Origin: Leptoclinus maculatus | Lineage: Eukaryota > Chordata > Actinopteri > Perciformes > Stichaeidae | NCBI GenBank assembly: GCA_032191485.1 | Contig: JAVDOI010000040.1 | Location: forward strand, 945,001 to 1,009,000 | DNA: 64,000 nt | Direction: 5' to 3' | Shown here: in pieces, positions 58,505 through 64,000 of the stretch | Layout: each line of letters starts with the position of its first letter | Numbering within the stretch: the first letter of the stretch is position 1 | Made by a program: the position numbers and the translations under genes | Notes under the pieces: generated by a model | The model's input: only the letters and a program-made list of their open reading frames with translations | Databases searched by the model: none | Told to the model about the DNA's origin: nothing

Positions 58505-58692
58505 GAGTGCACCGTTCCCGGCAATGCTGCAATACCGGGTCAATGCGTGGAGTGAACGGAGCAAGCCCCTTTTTCATCTCCCGATGCTATAAATCTGCTT
58601 AATACGTTATCCTCATATAGAGGACACATCAGATATTAAACTGATAAGAACAGATACTACACTTAATCTTAGCCAAAAGGCCGAGAAGCAAT
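58505..58692 (-). pseudogene. RNU2: U2 snRNA, copy 22, probably decayed
   Basis: At least four private substitutions. C3 to U (ATTGCTTCTC) and C28 to U (AAGATTAAGTG) fall in the otherwise invariant 5' domain used for U6 pairing. The Sm site changes to AUUUAUAG, interrupting the U run. One base of stem II also changes (GTGTCC for ATGTCC). The flanking promoter looks normal, so it may still be transcribed, but Sm assembly should be poor. All other U2 copies keep nt 1-60 intact. Confidence 0.8.
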
Positions 58693-58866
58693 GACCCCCA
58701 ACTGTTTGCTTCCTGTGTCAACCTCCTGACACATTTCTCCCTTGTCATGGTGCAGTTCTTTCAATGGGTCATAGCAGTGGCTACAGGTTGGCACACCCAT
58801 CCAAGCACTCCATGGTCAAGAACCTTGGTCTAGTTAAGGACAGCTTTTTATCTTTTCACAAGTGTA

Positions 58867-58986
58867 CAAGGCTCAGCCAAACGGCAAAGCCTGCTAAAAA
58901 TAGGTTGAACTCATTGGTGTTCCTCTCCACGGAAGTCTTTAGTAAAAGGCGAAAGACTTGTGCGTTATGAAGAGAAACCAAAGTAA
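58867..58986 (-). ncRNA. RNU5: U5 snRNA, copy 23 (ACAAG class)
   Basis: Class reference sequence. Confidence 0.93.
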
Positions 58987-59202
58987 GTACAGCACTCTTG
59001 TCAAGAGCAGCCGAAGTCCCTAGTTGTCCCAGTCAAAACGCTCATGGTAAGCCTAAATTGACGTGCCCTGTTCCAAATCTGAAGCCACACCCATTCCCAT
59101 ACTCCTGCCCACATCTTAAAGAGGGCAATATTCTCCATTGTACTATTTCCTCCCCTCCAATCAAAAGTACAAACCACTTGATATTTTTTTCAACATGACA
59201 AT

Positions 59203-59366
59203 CAGGGGAGAGCGCGAACGCAGTCCCCCACTACCAGAAATTATGCAGTCGAGATTCCCACATTTGGGGAATTCGCAGTGGTCAGCACAACCGGAGTGCA
59301 ATGGCTGGGCCTCGCCCTGGGTGAACCACCTTCTTGATCATGGTATCTCCCCTGCCAGGTAAGTAT
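59203..59366 (-). ncRNA. RNU1: U1 snRNA, copy 24
   Basis: Majority G18 form. Confidence 0.97.
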
Positions 59367-59906
59367 GAGTTGGAAGAGACAGCGGCAGGGGCGGCATTCC
59401 CAGACATAGTACTCCGGATGACGGTTCCCAGATGGCATAATCCCAGAGTGCAGTCCTTTAGCATTAGCTTCCATTGGCAAGCTGTTTCTGCTTCTGAGAA
59501 TGCAAACACAGCCCAGCAACCAAACGAAAGCCTAAAACCTAAGCATGCTAACAATGGAAGAATCTTCGGAACACATTTCTCCCACAAAGAAGGGAAAATA
59601 TCAGTGAGAACACACAATCACTTTAGGCACATCCAGAAGGCCACACCCACTTATCTTGGCGAACCCGGGCAATTTGCATTACTCAACACACAGCTTCACA
59701 GCATACAACAGACACTGCTGCACAGCAATGCTTGCACTTTTCTGGACAAACTGCAAAATAAATAAAGGCTACAAAAGGACCTCAACCCACAATCTGACTC
59801 GGAGGACAGAAATTGGCATTCAGAGCTGGAAATGTCGCCAAGCAGTCAGGGCTGATGCATACAGTGATTTGAGGCTGGGAGCACAGCGATGTTCCATGAG
59901 GGGCGT

Positions 59907-60420
59907 CAGACAGAACACAGATCACACAGATCACACAACACAGAGATCACACACAGAACACAGATCACACAGAACACACACAGATCACAGATAGAACACA
60001 GATCACACACAGAACACAGAGATCACACACGGAACACAGATCACACACAGAACACAGAACACAGAGATCACACACAGATCACAGATAGAACACAGAGATC
60101 ACACACGGAACACGGAACACAGATCACACACATCACAGATAGAACACAGAGATCACACACAGAACACAGATCACACAGAACAAACACAGATCACAGATAG
60201 AACACAGAGATCACACACGGAACACAGATCACACACAGAACACAGAGATCACACACAGATCACAGAGATCACACACGGAACACGGAACACAGATCACACA
60301 CATCACAGATAGAACACAGAGATAACACACAGAACACAGAACACAAATCCCAGATCACACACAGAACACAGATCACACAACACAGAGAACACACACAGAA
60401 CACAGATCACACACACACAG
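59907..60420. repeat. ACAGATCACAC minisatellite, unit 24
   Basis: 514 bp. Confidence 0.93.
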
Positions 60421-60528
60421 CCTCTAAGATAGACAGCGAATGAGACTCTCGTCATTCATTACAGTGTGAAGTTAATCAACAGACTGATCCATTTGGATTG
60501 GTGTTTGGTTGTCCACAAGGCATTTGAG

Positions 60529-60716
60529 GAGTGCACCGTTCCCGGCAATGCTGCAATACCGGGTCAATGCGTGGAGTGAACGGAGCAAGCCCCTTTTTCA
60601 TCTCCCGATGCTAAAAATCTGCTTAATACGTTATCCTCATATAGAGGACATATCAGATATTAAACTGATAAGAACAGATACTACACTTGATCTTAGCCAA
60701 AAGGCCGAGAAGCGAT
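60529..60716 (-). ncRNA. RNU2: U2 snRNA, copy 23
   Basis: Majority sequence. Its upstream CACACCCAT is changed to CACACCAAT (near 60818). Confidence 0.95.
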
Positions 60717-60890
60717 GACCCCCAACTGTTTGCTTCCTGTGTCAACCTCCTGACACATTTCTCCCTTGTCATGGTGCAGTTCTTTCAATGGGTCATAGCA
60801 GTGGCTACAGGTTGGCACACCAATCCAAGCACTCCATGGTCAAGAACCTTGGTCTAGTTAAGGACAGCTTTTTATCTTTTCAGAAGTGTA

Positions 60891-61010
60891 CAAGGCTCAG
60901 CCAAACGGCAAAGCCTGCTAAAAATAGGTTGAACTCATTGGTGTTCCTCTCCACGGAAGTCTTTAGTAAAAGGCGAAAGACTTGTGCGTTATGAAGAGAA
61001 ACCAAAGTAA
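60891..61010 (-). ncRNA. RNU5: U5 snRNA, copy 24 (ACAAG class)
   Basis: Class reference sequence. Confidence 0.93.
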
Positions 61011-61226
61011 GTACAGCACTCTTGTCAAGAGCAGCCGAAGTCCCTAGTTGTCCCAGTCAAAACGCTCATGGTAAGCCTAAATTGACGTGCCCTGTTCCAA
61101 ATCTGAAGCCACACCCATTCCCATACTCCTGCCCACATCTTAAAGAGGGCAATATTCTCCATAGTACTATTTCCTCCCCTCCAATCAAAAGTACAAACCG
61201 CTTGATATTTTTTTCAACATGACAAT

Positions 61227-61390
61227 CAGGGGAGAGCGCGAACGCAGTCCCCCACTACCAGAAATTATGCAGTCGAGATTCCCACATTTGGGGAATTCGC
61301 AGTGGTCAGCACAACCGGAGTGCAATGGCTGGGCCTCGCCCTGGGTGAACCACCTTCTTGATCATGGTATCTCCCCTGCCAGGTAAGTAT
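61227..61390 (-). ncRNA. RNU1: U1 snRNA, copy 25
   Basis: Majority G18 form. Confidence 0.97.
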
Positions 61391-61930
61391 GAGTTGGAAG
61401 AGACAGCGGCAGGGGCGGCATTCCCAGACATAGTACTCCGGATGACGGTTCCCAGATGGCATAATCCCAGAGTGCAGTCCTTTAGCATTAGCTTCCATTG
61501 GCAAGCTGTTTCTGCTTCTGAGAATGCAAACACAGCCCAGCAACCAAACGAAAGCCTAAAACCTAAGCATGCTAACAATGGAAGAATCTTCGGAACACAT
61601 TTCTCCCACAAAGAAGGGAAAATATCAGTGAGAACACACAATCACTTTAGGCACATCCAGAAGGCCACACCCACTTATCTTGGCGAACCCGGGCAATTTG
61701 CATTACTCAACACACAGCTTCACAGCATACAACAGACACTGCTGCACAGCAATGCTTGCACTTTTCTGGACAAACTGCAAAAGAAATAAAGGCTACAAAA
61801 GGACCTCAACCCACAATCTGACTCGGAGGACAGAAATTGGCATTCAGAGCTGGAAATGTCGCCAAGCAGTCAGGGCTGATGCATACAGTGATTTGAGGCT
61901 GGGAGCACAGCGATGTTCCATGAGGGGCGT

Positions 61931-62370
61931 CAGACAGAACACAGATCACACAGATCACACAACACAGAGATCACACACAGAACACAGATCACACAGAACA
62001 CACACAGATCACAGATAGAACACAGATCACACACAGAACACAGAGATCACACACGGAACACAGATCACACACAGAACACAGAACACAGAGATCACACACA
62101 GATCACAGATAGAACACAGAGATCACACACGGAACACGGAACACAGATCACACACATCACAGATAGAACACAGAGATCACACACAGAACACAGATCACAC
62201 AGAACAAACACAGATCACAGACAGAACACAGAGATCACACACGGAACACAGATCACACACAGAACACAGAGATCACACACAGAACACAGAACACAAATCC
62301 CAGATCACACACAGAACACAGATCACACAACACAGAGAACACACACAGAACACAGATCACACACACACAG
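61931..62370. repeat. ACAGATCACAC minisatellite, unit 25
   Basis: 440 bp, the shortest complete form. Confidence 0.93.
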
Positions 62371-62474
62371 CCTCTAAGATAGACAGCGAGACTCTCGTCA
62401 TTCATTACAGTGTGAAGTTAATCAACAGACTGATCCATTTGGATTGGTGTTTGGTTGTCCACAAGGCATTTGAG

Positions 62475-62662
62475 GAGTGCACCGTTCCCGGCAATGCTGC
62501 AATACCGGGTCAATGCGTGGAGTGAACGGAGCAAGCCCCTTTTTCATCTCCCGATGCTAAAAATCAGCTTAATACATTATCCTCATATAGAGGACATATC
62601 AGATATTAAACTGATAAGAACAGATACTACACTTGATCTTAGCCAAAAGGCCGAGAAGCGAT
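62475..62662 (-). ncRNA. RNU2: U2 snRNA, copy 24
   Basis: AAATCAGCTT and GCGATAACC as in copy 21, plus AATACATTATCC. The flanking PSE reads CATGTTGCA for CATGGTGCA, changing ACCATGAC to AACATGAC. Confidence 0.92.
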
Positions 62663-62836
62663 AACCCCCAACTGTTTGCTTCCTGTGTCAACCTCCTGAC
62701 ACATTTCTCCCTTGTCATGTTGCAGTTCTTTCAATGGGTCATAGCAGTGGCTACAGGTTGGCACACCCATCCAAGCACTCCATGGTCAAGAACCTTGGTC
62801 TAGTTAAGGACAGCTTTTTTTCTTTTCAGAAGTGTA

Positions 62837-62956
62837 CAAGGCTCAGCCAAACGGCAAAGCCTGCTAAAAATAGGTTGAACTCATTGGTGTTCCTCTCCAC
62901 GGAAGTCTTTAGTAAAAGGCGAAAGACTTGTGCGTTATGAAGAGAAACCAAAGTAA
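62837..62956 (-). ncRNA. RNU5: U5 snRNA, copy 25 (ACAAG class)
   Basis: Class reference sequence. Confidence 0.93.
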
Positions 62957-63172
62957 GTACAGCACTCTTGTCAAGAGCAGCCGAAGTCCCTAGTTGTCCC
63001 AGTCAAAACGCTCATGGTAAGCCTAAATTGACGTGCCCTGTTCCAAATCTGAAGCCACACCCATTCCCATACTCCTGCCCACATCTTAAAGAGGGCAATA
63101 TTCTCCATAGTACTATTTCCTCCCCTCCAATCAAAAGTACAAACCGCTTGATATTTTTTTCAACATGACAAT

Positions 63173-63336
63173 CAGGGGAGAGCGCGAACGCAGTCCCCCA
63201 CTACCAGAAATTATGCAGTCGAGATTCCCACATTTGGGGAATTCGCAGTGGTCAGCACAACCGGAGTGCAATGGCTGGGCCTCGCCCTGGGTGAACCACC
63301 TTCTTGATCATGGTATCTCCCCTGCCAGGTAAGTAT
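63173..63336 (-). ncRNA. RNU1: U1 snRNA, copy 26 (last in window)
   Basis: Majority G18 form. Confidence 0.97.
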
Positions 63337-63876
63337 GAGTTGGAAGAGACAGCGGCAGGGGCGGCATTCCCAGACATAGTACTCCGGATGACGGTTCCCA
63401 GATGGCATAATCCCAGAGTGCAGTCCTTTAGCATTAGCTTCCATTGGCAAGCTGTTTCTGCTTCTGAGAATGCAAACACAGCCCAGCAACCAAACGAAAG
63501 CCTAAAACCTAAGCATGCTAACAATGGAAGAATCTTCGGAACACATTTCTCCCACAAAGAAGGGAAAATATCAGTGAGAACACACAATCACTTTAGGCAC
63601 ATCCAGAAGGCCACACCCACTTATCTTGGCGAACCCGGGCAATTTGCATTACTCAACACACAGCTTCACAGCATACAACAGACACTACTGCACAGCAATG
63701 CTTGCACTTTTCTGGACAAACTGCAAAAGAAATAAAGGCTACAAAAGGACCTCAACCCACAATCTGACTCGGAGGACAGAAATTGGCATTCAGAGCTGGA
63801 AATGTCGCCAAGCAGTCAGGGCTGATGCATACAGTGATTTGAGGCTGGGAGCACAGCGATGTTCCATGAGGGGCGT

Positions 63877-64000
63877 CAGACAGAACACAGATCACACAGA
63901 TCACACAACACAGAGATCACACACAGAACACAGATCACACAGAACACACACAGATCACAGATAGAACACAGATCACACACAGAACACAGAGATCACACAC
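63877..64000. repeat. ACAGATCACAC minisatellite, unit 26, cut by window end
   Basis: The first 124 bp only; the array continues beyond the window. Confidence 0.93.

Larger units (their letters stand above)
8707..64000 (-). repeat. Tandem U1-U5-U2 snRNA gene array
   Basis: Units of 1.95-2.41 kb (most often 2,024 bp), head to tail, all snRNA genes on the - strand. In the direction of transcription a unit reads U1, 216 bp, U5, 174 bp, U2, about 105 bp, minisatellite, about 540 bp of U1 upstream region, then the next unit. Two unit intervals are longer (2,715 and 3,264 bp) because of hAT insertions. The array starts on the left inside a U5 promoter (U5 and U2 of that unit are absent) and runs off the right edge of the window. 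U4 and U6 were looked for and not found in the unit. Confidence 0.95.

Noticed and set aside
8707..64000. U4, U6, U7 or snoRNA genes in the unit
   Set aside because: I searched for diagnostic stretches (U4 AGCTTTGCGCAGTGG, U6 ACAGAGAAGATTAGC, snoRNA box pairs) on both strands by eye and found none.
1..64000. Assembly artefact as the sole cause of the repeat pattern
   Set aside because: Units carry private substitutions, different minisatellite lengths and unique junctions, which argues for real units. Local collapse or false duplication cannot be excluded without reads.

Overview
The window is almost entirely tandemly repeated small-RNA genes from a vertebrate nuclear genome, most likely a teleost fish. 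Evidence: 5S rRNA genes close to the vertebrate sequence, Sm-class U1, U2 and U5 snRNA genes with vertebrate-like primary structure, a short hAT transposon of a kind common in fish, and a degenerate element with the CCGTATTTTCCGCACTATAAGG-like end seen throughout fish genomes. I see no protein-coding gene. Every open reading frame I checked lies on top of an RNA gene, its promoter, a spacer or a low-complexity repeat.

Region 1 (1-8395) is a head-to-tail 5S rDNA array on the + strand: 14 complete genes in units of 575-577 bp. Region 2 (8396-8706) is a 311-bp remnant of a MITE-like element that cuts off both arrays and forms the boundary. Region 3 (8707-64000, running off the window) is a second array whose unit is usually about 2.0-2.4 kb. 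Each unit carries three spliceosomal snRNA genes on the - strand, transcribed in the order U1, U5, U2 and followed by a 0.44-0.9 kb (ACAGATCACAC)-type minisatellite. In total there are 26 U1, 25 U5 and 24 U2 copies. The 5S array points right and the snRNA array points left, so the two converge on the MITE.

The snRNA units look functional. U1 keeps the 5' splice-site recognition sequence and the U1A-binding loop. U2 keeps nucleotides 1-66, including the branch-point recognition GUAGUA. U5 keeps loop 1 (GCCUUUUAC) in all but one copy. Several differences from human come as compensatory base pairs. Each gene has a PSE-like ACCRTSA element about 50-64 bp upstream. U2 and U5 share CACACCCAT at exactly -100 to -108, and U1 has an octamer (ATTTGCAT) plus CACCC pair at about -280 to -310. 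The genes are packed tightly (U1-U5 gap 216 bp, U5-U2 gap 174 bp), so one enhancer may serve all three.

The array also records its own evolution: a near-perfect 4,305-bp dimer duplication, a roughly 7.3-kb segmental duplication, one hAT insertion copied to two positions, one unit that has lost U2, one decayed U2 copy, and two linked U1/U5 sequence classes. The divergent 5S and snRNA sequences in large tandem arrays suggest an oocyte (maternal)-type small-RNA supercluster of the kind described in zebrafish. That link is inference and cannot be proven from the window.
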